Notes: generated by a model from the sequence alone, not told the origin. 64,000 bases of DNA from Earliella scabrosa (GCA_022605405.1 JABYQQ010000015.1:868001-932000), one strand, 5' to 3'. Positions 44,285-55,699 are shown, numbered from the stretch's first letter. Translations and numbers: made by a program.

Positions 44285-46506
44285 TCAAGCATCCTCCGGC
44301 GACCGACTCTTCAAGCTAACCCACGACTCACCCACGCCCGAATTGCTCTCGACATCCGCCTCACTTCCCGTCTCAGAGTGCTCGTGCTCGCTATCCGTCC
44401 CCGTGCCTTCTGCAACAGGCTGCTTCTCCACGGCAGGAGCGGGCGCCTCAGCAGAGCGCGGAGGAGGAGCAGGCGCAGCAGAAGCAGCAGCCGGTGGGGG
44501 TAGGATGACACGGGGTGGGACGGGAAGAAGAGCGTTGCGGATGGAGATGAGGAGGTATGGGATGTTGAGGAGCGCGTCGAGCACGATAGCCGGGAGGCGA
44601 GACGCAATCGCGTACGTATGCGCTAGCACATCCACCACCACAATATTCAACCTTCCTGTATGCGCAAAAGTACGGGGGAGCACACTCACCTCCAGCCCCG
44701 ACCGAGATGCGATCGCCATGCACGAATTCACGCAGCCGACTCAGCCCGAGCCTCGCAGCGCTCGCGGTGAATGCCCGCGCGCTCTTCCGCCCGTTGCTAA
44801 CAACGTCCACGACCGTGTCCACGAACACCGACACGTCGCTCGGCCTGCGTCTGATCACCTGCGGCCCGCCGTGCTCCAGCAGCGACCCGAACGCCGCGCC
44901 GTACGCCGCGCGTTCGCCCGCGGTCCACTCGTCGACCGAGGACCTCACGCCCTCACTGCTCAGCTCAGCTCCAGTGGGACCGATCGCGCCAACGTCAACC
45001 ACGACGACCTTGATGTTCCGCATGGCCTCTGCAGCACCAGTGTCGGACGAGGCCGAGGATCCCGCCGCGCGGATCTCGCGGCGGAGCACCTCGACGCCGC
45101 GCAGCGTTGCTGCCGCACTCATCGCCTGAGCGCTGCCGAAGGGTAACCCGACGCGCGCGTCTGTGGCGGGGAGGCAGACAACAATGCTCTGCATCCCTGC
45201 GCCGTTTGCGAAGGCATCGCGGGCGCGCGCAGGGGACGCGCGGAGGAGCGGGAGGAGGGCTTGGAGGACTTGTAGGGGCGTGATGTGAGTCGCTTGCAGG
45301 TAATGTTGGTACGAACCGCGGAGGTTGAGGTGCTCGAGAGGGGCGGGGGCGGGAACGTGGGTGGAGGATGGAAGAGTGAGCAGCGAGACGAGAGAGTGCA
45401 CGTAGAGATGTGTCGTGGGCGGCGCATGGGGATCGCCGGAAGCCGTGAGAGGGAAGCGGCGGGACATGGTCGACGCGAGCGAGCGCAGGAAGAACGGGAT
45501 CGTCTCCGGCTGAAGACGGAGTGAATCTCTGCTGAGTTCAGATGGAGTCGAGGATGGGACGCACCTCGTTTGGGTCGAGTACGAGTGCACGGACATATCC
45601 GTGACATTTGCCCTCGATCTGCTCGACGGATTCAGGTGAAGACACGCTGGTGATGACGATGTAGCCCTTCTTCTCGAGATCGAGGATGAGTGGAAGACCG
45701 AGCGGCGAGTCTCCTCCGAGCACGACTAGACGAAGAGACGGATCATGAGTGACGTGAAGGCTTCACACTGGATACGGAGGCCATGTCCGAGATGGACCGT
45801 CTTGGCTCTTGGCCACCAGCTCAGGGAACACGCATACATATAGCTTCAGAGGCACATATGTATGCGGACCACTCTGACTCCTGACTCTCGCCAGACCAAC
45901 GATCATGACGAAGAGACGGATCCTGGGTACAGCCATGTCCGAGATGGAGTGTCCTGGCTCTTGGTCACCAGTGCAGGCAACACGCATATAGCCTCAGAGG
46001 CACAGATAAACGCGGACCCCTCGTCTCCCGCCAGGCCGAACGATCATGGCCACTATTGCGTCCGATATCCGAGGTGAGTACTCACCGATAACCTGTCTCC
46101 TCTCGGTGTTGGCGGCTGAAGCATGCTTGCGCACCCCAACTCGAGCCCTATGCTTGATCCTGGGGTGTGCGTACCCGACCAGAAGGCCTGCGCCAACGAC
46201 TCCTACGCCGATGCCCGCGGCTGTCGTCCAGGGATGATCAGCAACCCATTCAGCGCTGTTCTCCCAAAATGTCCTCGGAGGCGGTGGTGGAGGCGGGGGC
46301 GGGGGCACCTCGAAAGCTCCGAGACCCTTGAGACTTGCGGGGACAGCTTGAGGACTGTGTCGGAGGACGTCTTGCCAGAGCCGATGGATGGCCTCGGAGA
46401 CTTTGGGGAGATCGGGGGTAGCGGCGGAGAGGGAGGAGACGATGAGCTCCTCGACGCTCTCGAGGTAGTCTTCGATCTGCTCGACCGTCGGGAGGACGAT
46501 GGGCAT
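44285..46506 (-). CDS. DUF1776 family protein (NAD(P)-binding-fold-like)
   Basis: ATG 46506 ('MPIVLPTVEQIEDYLESVEE'). The exons are 46506-46086, 45725-45565, 45509-44690 and 44655-44285. The N-terminal part has a Pro run and a membrane-like segment ('AAGIGVGVVGAGLLVGYAHP'). Then comes a degenerate Rossmann-type start ('VVLGGDSPLGLPLILDLEKK'), and later 'GMQSIVVCLPA' and 'IKVVVVDVGAIGP' resemble short-chain dehydrogenase strands. The C-terminus is acidic and Ser/Pro-rich. This order matches the fungal DUF1776 family, whose biochemical role is unknown. The first intron is unusually long (360 nt) because it contains a tandem duplication. Confidence 0.8.
45731..46047. repeat. Tandem duplication inside an intron
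   Basis: Unit 1 (about 45731-45908) and unit 2 (about 45909-46047) share 'cgaagagacggatc', 'ccatgtccgagatgga', 'tcttgg.caccag', 'cttcagaggcacat/cctcagaggcacag' and 'cgaacgatcatg', in the same order. Both lie within the first intron of the DUF1776 gene. Confidence 0.75.
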
Positions 46507-47213
46507 GGTGACTGGGATGGAGGTGTTTGGTGCGGACGAAGGAGAGGTGCCCAAGAGGGCGCGGAATTATGTAGAGTCGCAGAGCCGGACCGCGGCCGAC
46601 GGAGAACGCGTCTCCGGCGCTAGATCTGCCGCGCGGTGCCGGAGGTCTTGCTCATCGCGTGCGGCGGCCCCAGCCCTGCAGAACGCTTGCTATAGTCTCG
46701 CTATTCGGCTCGCACGCAGAGGACATTGACTGCTGTAACGTCGATCAGTTTTGGCGTTTATTACTGACTGACACGGAGGCCGGGAGGCTAGTGACAACAC
46801 AGCGTAGGGCACGTGATCGCGTCTATCCCTCTGGCACCGCGCGGCGCCAGAGACAACGCGGCGTTTTGCAGACAACGTCGCCTCGAGTCCCTCGACACGA
46901 CACGACCTCGGCCGTTTCTCCCATCTGAGGTGAGTGCTATCTGGAGCCAGCGTCGGTTGTAGAGGCGACTGCAAGGTCGACTCAGATGGATTGATCTACT
47001 TTCTCTTTTAAAAAGCTCTTGTCGCCGGCCGGAGGCAATCAACGCTGCGACTCGGAACGCGAGACACGTTCGTCTCTGCTGACCCCTCTCACGCCTCCGT
47101 CCGCCCGCCTGCCTTCCGTTTACGTCTCGTGGACCACCCCCAGTGTTCCATTCTCGACATTCTCAGGACACCTTCCATCTCTAGACGCCAGCCACCAAAA
47201 TATACATAACACC
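46507..47213. other. Divergent promoter region
   Basis: This lies between the starts of the DUF1776 and TLC genes. A pyrimidine-rich leader precedes the TLC start. No gene is seen. Confidence 0.4.
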
Positions 47214-48599
47214 ATGTACGTCCCCCCGACCTCGCTCCAGTCGCCGTCCGCCATGGCCCTCCCCTTCAGCGACTTCCTCAGCGCCGTCGCCCAGCCCGTC
47301 GGTCGTGTCCTTGGTCTCGCACACTTCGCCGACCACTTCCCGACCCTCTTCTACGCGTTCCTCGCGTTCACCGCCCTCCACCTCTACATCTCCCCTTTCC
47401 TCAGCGCCCGGATCTTCCCCATAAGCTATGGCAAGCTTCGCTCCGCTCGTGCGGTGAACCAATGGTGCGCACCCCTCACTGGATCTGTTCTCGCAACGTT
47501 TCCCAAGCATTAACAGGAACATCCAAGTCGTATCCCTCCTCCACGTCTTCATTGTCCTTCCCTTGGCCGTTAGCTGTTTCGGCTCCGACACACTCAAGGC
47601 CGATAAGCTCTGGGGTTGGGATGAGCGCGTCGGCACGACCGTCGCGGTGGCTTGCGGGTGAGTGCTTCACACAACGCGTATGTATGGCCCTGAACGGGGC
47701 CCCATCTCTTCCACGTCAAGCTACTTCCTCTGGGATACTCTTGACGCCGCCATCAACTTCGACGATCTTGGCTTCCTCATCCATGGTGAGTCCAATCTAC
47801 CCCGTCCCGCACCATGGACAGTGGTTGACTCCCTGGGGTTCAGGCGCGTCGTGCTTGACACTCTACATGATGGCCTTCGTGAGTACCCATACCGCAGCAA
47901 CTTCCTCCGCGAGATACGGAGTGACTCATCGGCGCTGTCACATTCCAACAGCGGCCGTTCCTCGGATACTACGCCCCGCGCTTCCTTTCCTGGGAGCTGT
48001 AAGTGAGACTCCGTCATATTCCTTACGTTTTCCTGACCCCGCGCCTCGCGCATCTCGTATGTCAAATCACGTACAGGAGCACCATCTTCTTGAACATCCA
48101 CCGGTCAGTATTGCTGACTTTGTCTTCCCAATGGTCTCGATCCTAATTCGACTCCTAGATTCCTGGACAAGACCGGATACACCGGTAGCCGGGCGCAATG
48201 GCTCAACGGCGTTGTCCTACTCTCGACCTTCTTCTGCGTTCGGATCCTCTACGGGTGGTACCTCAGCATCGACTTCATGCGCTCGCTGTACGGGGCGCGT
48301 GACCAGCTGTCCCCGCTCTACCTCGTCGCGTTCTTCATCGGCAACCTCACGCTCAACTCGCTCAACGCCGTCTGGTGAGCTTCCTTCGCGTCTTCGAAAT
48401 TCATCGCGTCGTGCGGTCAGGTTGTGGCTTGTTTCTGATGGTCGAACTAATTGCTTTTTGAAGGTTCTACAAGATGATCTTCGCTGTGCGCAAGCGGTTC
48501 GACAACGAAGCTAAGCCGCTCCGAGGCCCCGCGGACGCGAACGTGAACGCAGACGCGGCGTCGGCCGTTTCTACCAACGGGAATGGCGCTGCGCACTGA
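47214..48599 (+). CDS. TLC-domain membrane protein (TMEM56/TLCD4-like)
   Basis: ATG 47214 and about eight exons; the joins that can be checked are in phase. Hydrophobic segments are regularly spaced: 'TLFYAFLAFTALHLYI', 'LHVFIVLPLAVSCFG', 'YFLWDTLDAAINF', 'LTLYMMAF', 'VVLLSTFFCVRILYGWYL' and 'LYLVAFFIGNLTLN'. The central 'GFLIHG' and the following 'FLSWELSTIFLNIHRFLDK' match the TLC core with its conserved His and 'E.S..FLN' motif. TLC proteins lie in the ER or Golgi membrane; some are ceramide synthases, others of unknown function. This one lacks the ceramide-synthase double-His pattern, so the TMEM56-like group is more likely. The C-terminus is a polar tail. Confidence 0.84.
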
Positions 48600-48973
48600 T
48601 CTCATGTCGCGCGCGGTCCTCTTTCATGTCAACGATGCGATACTGGTCACTCCACCTACCCATGCTGAAGGGACCCGCAAAAGATGGAATCCGACTGCGG
48701 CTGCTGCCGTTTGCAACTTTTCGCTGCCGTTCACGCGATGATTGATGACAAGGGATGAAGGGTATGGAAGTGATGAAGGAAACGACGCGCACTTCTGTGG
48801 ACGAATCTACGACGGATACTTGTGGGCTGTATGGGCTAATTGCTGTCATACCTATCACTGCTGTCTTCTCTCACTGCTGTACTAGACTCTCCCCTGTCTT
48901 GCTTCCTGGGCTAGAACACGACCCTACTTCCCTCTCATCGCACCCTCCGACTGACGTTCGCTCAGCTTGGATC
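48600..48973. other. Intergenic region between convergent genes
   Basis: 3' flanks of the TLC and macro-domain genes. No gene is seen. Confidence 0.4.
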
Positions 48974-49841
48974 CTATACGTGCGTATGCGCCTCCATCGT
49001 GTCCTCGTCCTCCCCAGTGACCTGCAGTGCGATCGGGAGGATATTATCCCAGTCCGTCATCCACGGCGGGTCCGCGCGCAGCCGCTGCCCCTCCTGGCTG
49101 CGCGCGTCCCAGAAGTGCTCCAGCGCGAGCACCATCTGCCGCGCGCACCTCTCCCTGTCGTACATCCCGATGCCTGTCCCCAGCGCAGTCATCGCGACCT
49201 TCCTAATCGGCTGCCGTTCCCCTCCGCTATTATTACCAGGGTTCTCGGCGTTCGGCCCGATACCCACAGCCGCATTCCACTAGTGCTCGAGCTCGCAGAG
49301 AAGGGTCCACAGCGTGTTGTACACGAGGTCCGCGTGCCACCGCACGTCCGCCGGGACGCGCATCGTCGGGCACACGGCGAGGGCGGTGCAGCGCGGGTAG
49401 CGTGTGGTGCGGAGGTGGGCAGGGAGCGGGACGAGCGTGCAGGAGGTGGGCGGGGCGAAGCCGAAGAAGCGGCGCGCGAGGACGGGCTGGACGGCGCGTG
49501 TGAGGGCGAGGTCGTCCGAGGTGGAGGAGGAGAAGGTGCGAGAGAGGACGTGGTCGAAGCTGGCGAGGATGGGTTGGTTAGAGAGGGTGAGAGCTATGAG
49601 GGCCAGTGAGTAGGGGGGCAACTTGTGCTCACCCGCCGTCCATGAGTCCGTACGAGTTGGCGGGGGAGACGATGCAGTCAAAGTCGGAGTGCAGTGGCGG
49701 GAGGTCCTCAAACGTTGTCTTGAGGACTGTGATGCGGTCTCGCTGAGACTCGGGGAGGAGCTCGACGATGTATTGGTCCCAGGCGGCGTGGATGGGTGCG
49801 GCATCGGCGGGCTCGAAGAAGATGAAGTGGGTGTCTGACAT
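48974..49841 (-). CDS. Macro-domain protein (ADP-ribose-binding fold)
   Basis: ATG 49841. The exons are 49841-49633, 49559-49281 and 49226-48974, with introns of about 73 and 54 nt in phase, giving about 246 residues. The ADP-ribose loop is 'CIVSPANSYGLMDGG', followed across the intron by 'FDHVLSR'. Strands later in the fold include 'YPRCTALAVCPTMRVP' and 'KVAMTALGTGIG', where the second is the conserved glycine-rich phosphate loop. Macro domains bind ADP-ribose or remove it from proteins or cyclic phosphates. With a cyclic phosphodiesterase 7 kb away a link to ADP-ribose metabolism is possible, but distance in a eukaryote makes this weak. Domain call firm, activity inferred. Confidence 0.83.
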
Positions 49842-50702
49842 GTCGGGGCTGCTGTGTCCGTGTCGTCCGAGTTCTGAGCTTGATACTGCCTGTGGTACTA
49901 CGCATACGCACTGCAGGAGGTACTAGTGTTTCGTCTCAGAATATGTACTTTCTATAGTAATGGGCGCCGAGTAGAGTCAACGTTTCTCGCACCCGACTCT
50001 CACGACACCTTTTCTCTAGAAGCCTCTGAAACGCAGCTGCTAAGCCAAAAAATATATAAACTAACAGCTCGTACGATCTGGTGACTCACTGCAAAACCGC
50101 GGTAGACCAGCGTCGGAACAGAGTGCTGAGCTCAGTGCTGCGCTTCAAGTCACTTCTGCCAGTCCGCTGGACCTACATCGTCTTGCTGCCCCCCATGGAT
50201 CTAAAGATATTACTACGAGTGCGCGGTTTCGGGCTTCTGGGGACCGCCCTCGTCGGTGCTGGCGGTCCTCCCGGTGCTTGCAGCCGAGGTGTCGCATCCG
50301 CCTTGCTTTTCCCCGCGGATAGCAGACTCGAGATGGCCCCGCTCGACACGTGAGGCTCAGCTGCGCGCGTTTCCCGGGCGTTGTCACAGTTGGTGGTGCA
50401 GGGAGTGACGATGAGGTGCAAGTATCTGGAAGAAAGTGGGACGATGTTTGGACGTCCGGAACGTTAACTAGTCGGTGATGCTTGACGCCAGTTTCAAATT
50501 GGGTCGAAGTATCGGCGGCAAGTTGGACCCTATTCCTAATCTCAGGCTGGCCACTCCTACCGTTGTAAGATATGTGATGTGATTGCGTGTGAGACATGAT
50601 GTTCGTGATGGTGACCGTAAGGTTACATTCGAGCCGTACTGAATAAATGTACGCGATATTAGATGACGTTCAAAAAAGAACGACCGTGTCGGTACTGGTG
50701 TA
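49842..50702. other. Intergenic region
   Basis: No gene is supported. An 'aatatataaac' at about 50051 is TATA-like, but no gene start follows it. The right side is the 3' flank of the F-box gene. Confidence 0.35.
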
Positions 50703-52478
50703 CTAATCGCTGGCCCTCTCAGATTCCGAATCACGCGGCAAGACCACTAGCTCGAAGGCGGGAACTAAACGTCTCATCTTCTGCTCGAAACTTCTCAACG
50801 CTTCGAGTACCTCGTTAGGAGTATGCAGCACAGGCCCCCACGCGTCCCATATAGGCATGGGGCTCAGTCTACGGTGCGGATCAGTGATAGCGTGATATCT
50901 GTATCCTGGGTTGAGGAGCTCCAGCTTGAGGAGCTTCAGCGGTGCACGTTGGGCGATGCGCCATTCCACCATACCCTCGATCTCCGTCAGGATCATGAGG
51001 CTGGCTTCAGCATAGCGAACCCGAAGGTTCTCCAACCGAGGAAACAGCACTCCCTGCGAAGGGCACAGCCTCCCTGCCAGAGCGCGGAACGTATAGAACG
51101 AGTTCCCGCCCCCCATGCAATCTTCCATGACCAGATCGCGCACGTTGGGGTACGAGGAGGAGAAGGGCACCCATTCCGCGGGGTCGTTCATGCCCTCGAG
51201 GTCGCCAACGCCCTCGATGGTCGTGAGCTGGGGGCCAGGAGGGAAGATGCGACTGAGAGTGGCCAGGGTGGTCCGGTACCAGATCATGAGAGGAGTCCAG
51301 ATGTCTTCGTCCGGAAGGCGACGTGCCTTTGCGACGTCGGCCACGAGCTCGATTTTGCCCCCGGAATGCGGCCCGTGACCGATGACGCCGATCACTGACA
51401 CCACTTCCTTATCAGCGACTACCTTCACCCGCGAGACGAGGCGTAGACCGGGAAGCGCGCGGTCACGGATCCGTTCTTCCTCAGGGAGCATGTCGGTGAG
51501 GATAGCCACCCGTTCGGCGTGGTTAGGCACTGTCATGAGCTTGACGTGTGCTATGGGAGGGATGACGACGTTCGAGAGGAGTGACCTGATGACTCCCTTT
51601 TGGCTGGATACAGTGACTTGGCGCAGGTTGTGGAGCGTAACCTCTGCCATTCGTCCGCCGGCAGCACCACCGACCGTCCCTTCAACAGTGATCAAAGAGA
51701 GAGTAAGGTACGTGAGGCTCGAGCAGCTTCCCAGCATCGTCAGGAGATCGGTTAGCTTATACACGACGTTGGGGCTGACATTAACCAAGGCGAGATAGCG
51801 AATGTGGACCATAGACCGACAGGACTGCGCGATGCTGAAGTTGAACCCGTTGAGACACAGTGTGTGGAGGGAAGGGTAGTACCCGTCAAAGAGGGTGAAA
51901 AGAGGGGCCGTTCTGTCAGGTCGCCCAACCTTGCGAATCTTGACAGCAAGCACTTGCAACCCCGACATCGGGAAGGGCACAGGCGATCCTCCGGAAGCAA
52001 CCAATGCCGCCGGATCTAAGTCCGGATGAGCGATGGTGGAGATGCGATGGGAATGAGACGCCAGCAGTTTGAGTGCGTCTGCGAAGTTGAGTTCGTGACT
52101 CCGAAACGATATCTTGACCATGGCATGGCTGGAACGCTCCAAGCAGAGCGCCAACCATTCCAACCTCCGGCCGACGCCGATGATCTGCCAGAAAACCGCG
52201 GAGTTCTGAATGATGTCGCGCCAGAAGCGGCATACCGTAATAAGAGAGTAGAGTTGCTTAGGCTCTGTCGGAGTCGGTAATACTCCACCATTGGCAGGAA
52301 TCGTGGCCTTGAAGACCTCGACAAGCAGCTCGCTCGGAAGGTGGGTGATCGGATGGAGTCTCCGTGAGCGGATGAGTTGTCCAGATGGCGCGACAAACCG
52401 CTGAGACTGCGGCGGACGCTGATTCTGGGCGGTCTGGTAGATGTGAGGGCGACGGTTAGAAGCTGATTGATGATACAT
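50703..52478 (-). CDS. F-box protein
   Basis: A single exon of 591 codons runs from ATG 52478 to a TAG at 50703. Residues about 42-95 form the F-box: 'ITHLPSELLVEVFKATIP', then 'LYSLITVCRFWRDIIQNS' and 'FWQIIGV'. It is followed by 'LALCLERSSHAMVKISF' and irregular Leu-rich segments. It would act as a substrate receptor in an SCF ubiquitin ligase. A relic of the 3' end of a relative lies at 41295-41454, and the gene at 32968-34716 is a more distant paralogue. The F-box is visible; the target is unknown. Confidence 0.85.
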   Translation of the reverse strand: MYHQSASNRRPHIYQTAQNQRPPQSQRFVAPSGQLIRSRRLHPITHLPSELLVEVFKATIPANGGVLPTPTEPKQLYSLITVCRFWRDIIQNSAVFWQIIGVGRRLEWLALCLERSSHAMVKISFRSHELNFADALKLLASHSHRISTIAHPDLDPAALVASGGSPVPFPMSGLQVLAVKIRKVGRPDRTAPLFTLFDGYYPSLHTLCLNGFNFSIAQSCRSMVHIRYLALVNVSPNVVYKLTDLLTMLGSCSSLTYLTLSLITVEGTVGGAAGGRMAEVTLHNLRQVTVSSQKGVIRSLLSNVVIPPIAHVKLMTVPNHAERVAILTDMLPEEERIRDRALPGLRLVSRVKVVADKEVVSVIGVIGHGPHSGGKIELVADVAKARRLPDEDIWTPLMIWYRTTLATLSRIFPPGPQLTTIEGVGDLEGMNDPAEWVPFSSSYPNVRDLVMEDCMGGGNSFYTFRALAGRLCPSQGVLFPRLENLRVRYAEASLMILTEIEGMVEWRIAQRAPLKLLKLELLNPGYRYHAITDPHRRLSPMPIWDAWGPVLHTPNEVLEALRSFEQKMRRLVPAFELVVLPRDSESERASD

Positions 52479-52942
52479 CTGCGGGATAGAGTCAGCTCTG
52501 GCGCGGACGCGTACGGAATGTCACGTACGATGTAACTCGGGAGTGGATGCGGGAAGAGTGGGTGGTTGTGATGGTTGGCTGGTTCGAGACGGAGGTGTGC
52601 CTTTTATACTCGTCATGGCATTGCTTTGGCAAGAGATGTCCAAACAATGCGCCACGCACCTGGATGCGCTTTGCCGTGGCCATGTTCCGTCACTCTGAAA
52701 GCGTGAGCCACTCAGCTTTGATATGACTCGTAATCACAGCAGCAAGCTATCACCTGAACCACTGACCAGAACGCGGCTATCAAAGTATTCAGGCCGACCG
52801 AGCGTCCGGGCATCGAAACGAAGAATGATCCTCGGTTCTAAGGCAAGGAAATGCCGTTGACCCTAGTACGCAACCTACAAAGTCACAAGAACCCAACGAC
52901 AACGAGATGACCTGACAACCAGTGGTGTTACTCAAGATACCG
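52479..52942. other. Intergenic region upstream of the F-box gene
   Basis: Promoter of the F-box gene and 3' flank of the pseudogene. A 'tataaaag' on the minus strand near 52600 is a likely TATA box. Confidence 0.4.
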
Positions 52943-53736
52943 CTATACCGTCGTGTTATCGGTCTGTGTCGTCGCATTCTTGTAATGCACCTGCTTGAAG
53001 ATGCCCCTTCCTAGGAATCCTAAAATAAGATTAATCACGGTGGATGCATGAGCGTCGGACGGGCACTCACCCTTCCTCTGCGCATTTGGGACAACACGAC
53101 GCCACGTGCAACGACAAGGGTCAAGGTACCACATAGGTTCCTCGTTAGGGGCATAGGACGCAATGAGACTCCGGAGTCTGTCTATCTGCTCCCGTTCTAT
53201 TGTGCCTTCATAATTCGAGCCAACGGTTAGACCGTACTGCGTATCCCATTCGGGGCCGCGTAGGCAGCGTATATCGATGAGATCGCTATTTTTCACGTCC
53301 GCATGGTCACAAAATGCGAGAGCGCATGCAGGACCAAAGAGCCTCTCCGGCGTCCGCATAATTCTCGTTGACCTCCATGAGTTGCTCGTAGGTCAGGTCG
53401 CCCATGTCCTCCTCGTCTATAAAACCCAGGAGTGGCGGACCGAGGCAGGTGACGATGACATCTGGGAAGTGATCGCGGACAATTTGCATGAGCACTTCAT
53501 GACCCACTCTCCATCCGTACAGAAGCTTCGGTGGTCTGAGCGTGGAGTTGGGTGAAGGAACAAGGTCGTCCGGTAGCTCAAAATCCCGGAGAGGCTGCTG
53601 TGAGTATATTCGCCTAAAATCCTAGTGTGCAGTGTCATGGACACATGACTGGAGAGAAAAAGGAATGACCACTCACGTCGGGCTGGTAGACAAGCCTCAG
53701 GCCGTCCGCAGGTGCAAAGAGTTTGTTTGGATCCAT
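52943..53736 (-). pseudogene. Frameshifted paralogue of the gene at 42949-43762
   Basis: ATG 53736 ('MDPNKLFAPADGL'). The exons are 53736-53677, 53621-53071 and 53019-52943, with the same splice positions as the paralogue. Shared text includes 'LLYGWRVGHEVLM', 'VIVTCLGPPLLGF', 'EDMGDLTYEQLMEVNENYA' and 'YAPNEEPMWYL'. Near 53360 this copy has 7 extra bases that look like a near-tandem duplication of 'cggacgc'. They shift the frame, so the upstream reading ends early while the downstream half continues in another frame. It is either a recent pseudogene or an assembly error; the rest is well preserved. Confidence 0.65.
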
Positions 53737-54075
53737 GTGCAGTGGCGGGGATGGGGAGCGACTCGAATCGTACATGAAGATGATCACGGCTGAGCCGGAT
53801 GGTTTGATTAGTTTGTGTGCTCTGTCTGCAGGGGCCCAAGTACTGAGAGGGTGGCACACTCGCTGGCACTCTGAGTCTGAGATCTGAGCGATCAGCACGT
53901 GCTCCGTGTGACAGCTCATCGGGCGCCTATTGAACCTCACACGGCTATTTTCTCCTGCGCCAACATGCTGTTGTCGTTCTGCAAGACGGCTCATTGGACT
54001 GCAGAGGTCGTTCCATAGCGATCCTACTTTCACTGGTCGATTAACCTTCAGCACTCTGTCGTTGTCGCATCCAGC
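53737..54075. other. Divergent promoter region
   Basis: This lies between the frameshifted gene and the C2H2-RING copy at 54076. No gene is seen. Confidence 0.35.
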
Positions 54076-55139
54076 ATGGTCAGATATCTCGCAAAATGCC
54101 ACCAATGCAAACAGGTGTTCAACACGATCGACGAGTGCGCCCACCACGCGAAGGACAAGGGTCACGTATACCGGCCGGCGTACATGTGCCCTGGCTGTTC
54201 AGCAATATTTAAGAAATGCAAGGAAGTTAAGGAGCACATGAAGATAACGGGACATACCAATTATACGGCTCTCTCCACTCGGAACAACGTGAACAGTACT
54301 GGCACCCACTCGCCGTACCCGGCCTCAGATCAATCGGCTAACCTTCCTTCTCGCTTCGAGACGTTTACCTGTTTCGACTGCGTTCCCGGTCGCCAATTCA
54401 ACACTACCGCAGCACTCGCTGACGTGAGTGTTGCTGTATATTTGCCCAACCGAGCCGTTTGGTTCTGACCAGCCTTTCCCCAGCACCGTCAAGACTCGCA
54501 CAAGCCGAAACCGGCTGTAGTATTCCAAGTATGCATCAGCTCCGTTCCTCCTGCGCCCCTGAACTCAAGCGACGTCGTAGCCTAGTACCTCAGCACTTCC
54601 TATTGCCTCCGCGTCGCCCACCACTGGTCAACCTGGAAAGGTCCGTCATTTGTGCTTTTGAACGTGCCCTAATTCGTCGACACAAGTGCATCTCAGCCTT
54701 CTCCAATGGACTCCCCGCGCTGCACGAAGTGTAGCCTCGACTTCCCCACCGAGCAGGCTCTCCAGAAGCACTACAGCGAGTCAGCAAATCATCCAAGATG
54801 CAAGACCTGCGGTCATGGTTTTGAAGCGATGGTCCAATGGGTGGCAGTGAGTACCCTCTTCCTGAGTCGCCCAGGTCCGTTGACTCAGAGGTCCTCCGTT
54901 TGCTCTCGTAGCATAAAGCGCGGTGTCCACCACCCGGTCGAGCCCGTCGTGACGATCTGCGGGCACCTGTTCTGTCACAGGTGCGTCCGCTGTCTATCCA
55001 GTACCTCGTTCTGATGTCGAATGGGCTGATCGCTGCTGACTTTCGCAGCTGCATTGTGCAGGAGATCGCGACGAAGATGTGCTGTCCCGTCTGCCGGAAG
55101 ACGTTCTTGGTGCGGCTGCATGTGGAGGTCGGCGCTTGA
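54076..55139 (+). CDS. C2H2 zinc-finger/RING protein, copy F (RING damaged)
   Basis: ATG 54076 gives finger 1 ('KCHQCKQVF...HAKDKGH') and finger 2 ('MCPGCSAIF...HMKITGH'), and a split finger ('FTCFDC', intron after 'AALAD', then 'HRQDSH'). Near 54709 a second part has 'RCTKCSLDF...H' and 'RCKTCGHGF'. The RING keeps 'TICGHLFCH' and, after an intron, 'CIVQEIATKMCCPVCRK', with the stop at 55137-55139. However, the first zinc pair (C-x2-C in copies A-E) reads S-x2-R in the only frame that gives the CGH motif, and the intron before it does not join cleanly. It may have lost E3 activity or be decaying. A gene on the opposite strand begins 340 bp away. Confidence 0.6.
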
Positions 55140-55699
55140 ATATGGACGTGCGTGCGTTCACGGTCAGGAGGGGGCTAAGGACTCGTATTGGTCATGGCTC
55201 GTTGCTTCATGTATGTGTGTTTGAAGTAAGTTGCATCAGCGATGTACAGATCTCTGTTGACGGATGTTATGTGCAGGTTGTGTACGCATATTGATCGCGG
55301 TACCACTTGAAGGAAAGGCTACAATGACCGCCCAACCGAAGCGACGTGTGTGAGCCTGTAGTCGTGTCCTCGCGATCTCACCTACCATCTATGAGCTGAG
55401 CCGAACTGGGCGACTTCAAGACTGCTACACCAACCATTAGGTACTCGCACAACTACGAATATGGTAACGTTCATCATCATTGGCTGAATGCGGGCCGATG
55501 CAGTGCGCACTAACGAAGCTCAGCTACCTTCTCTCCAAGCCCGAACTCTCCGAAGCCTGAGTCCGCTCGCTCATCGGGACGCCTCTGCGCGGCGAGCTGA
55601 CCGTCAGGTCAAGGAGAGCAAGATTCCCGCCGCGCGCAGCCAACCGACGTCCATCGGCCAGAGTCTCGACAACATCCGAGAGCTTCTATATCCCAGGTC
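55140..55699. other. Intergenic region
   Basis: 3' flank of the zinc-finger gene and the start of the duplicated block. No supported gene. Confidence 0.3.

Noticed and set aside
44448..45596. Single long minus-strand frame of 382 codons as a gene on its own
   Set aside because: It is the third exon of the DUF1776 gene read through its introns; splice joins at 45509 and 44690 connect it to the other exons.
53635..54165. Minus-strand frame of 176 codons spanning the divergent promoter at 53.7-54.1 kb
   Set aside because: It only becomes meaningful from ATG 53736, which starts the paralogue of the 42949 gene; the upstream part covers the finger exon of the opposite gene.
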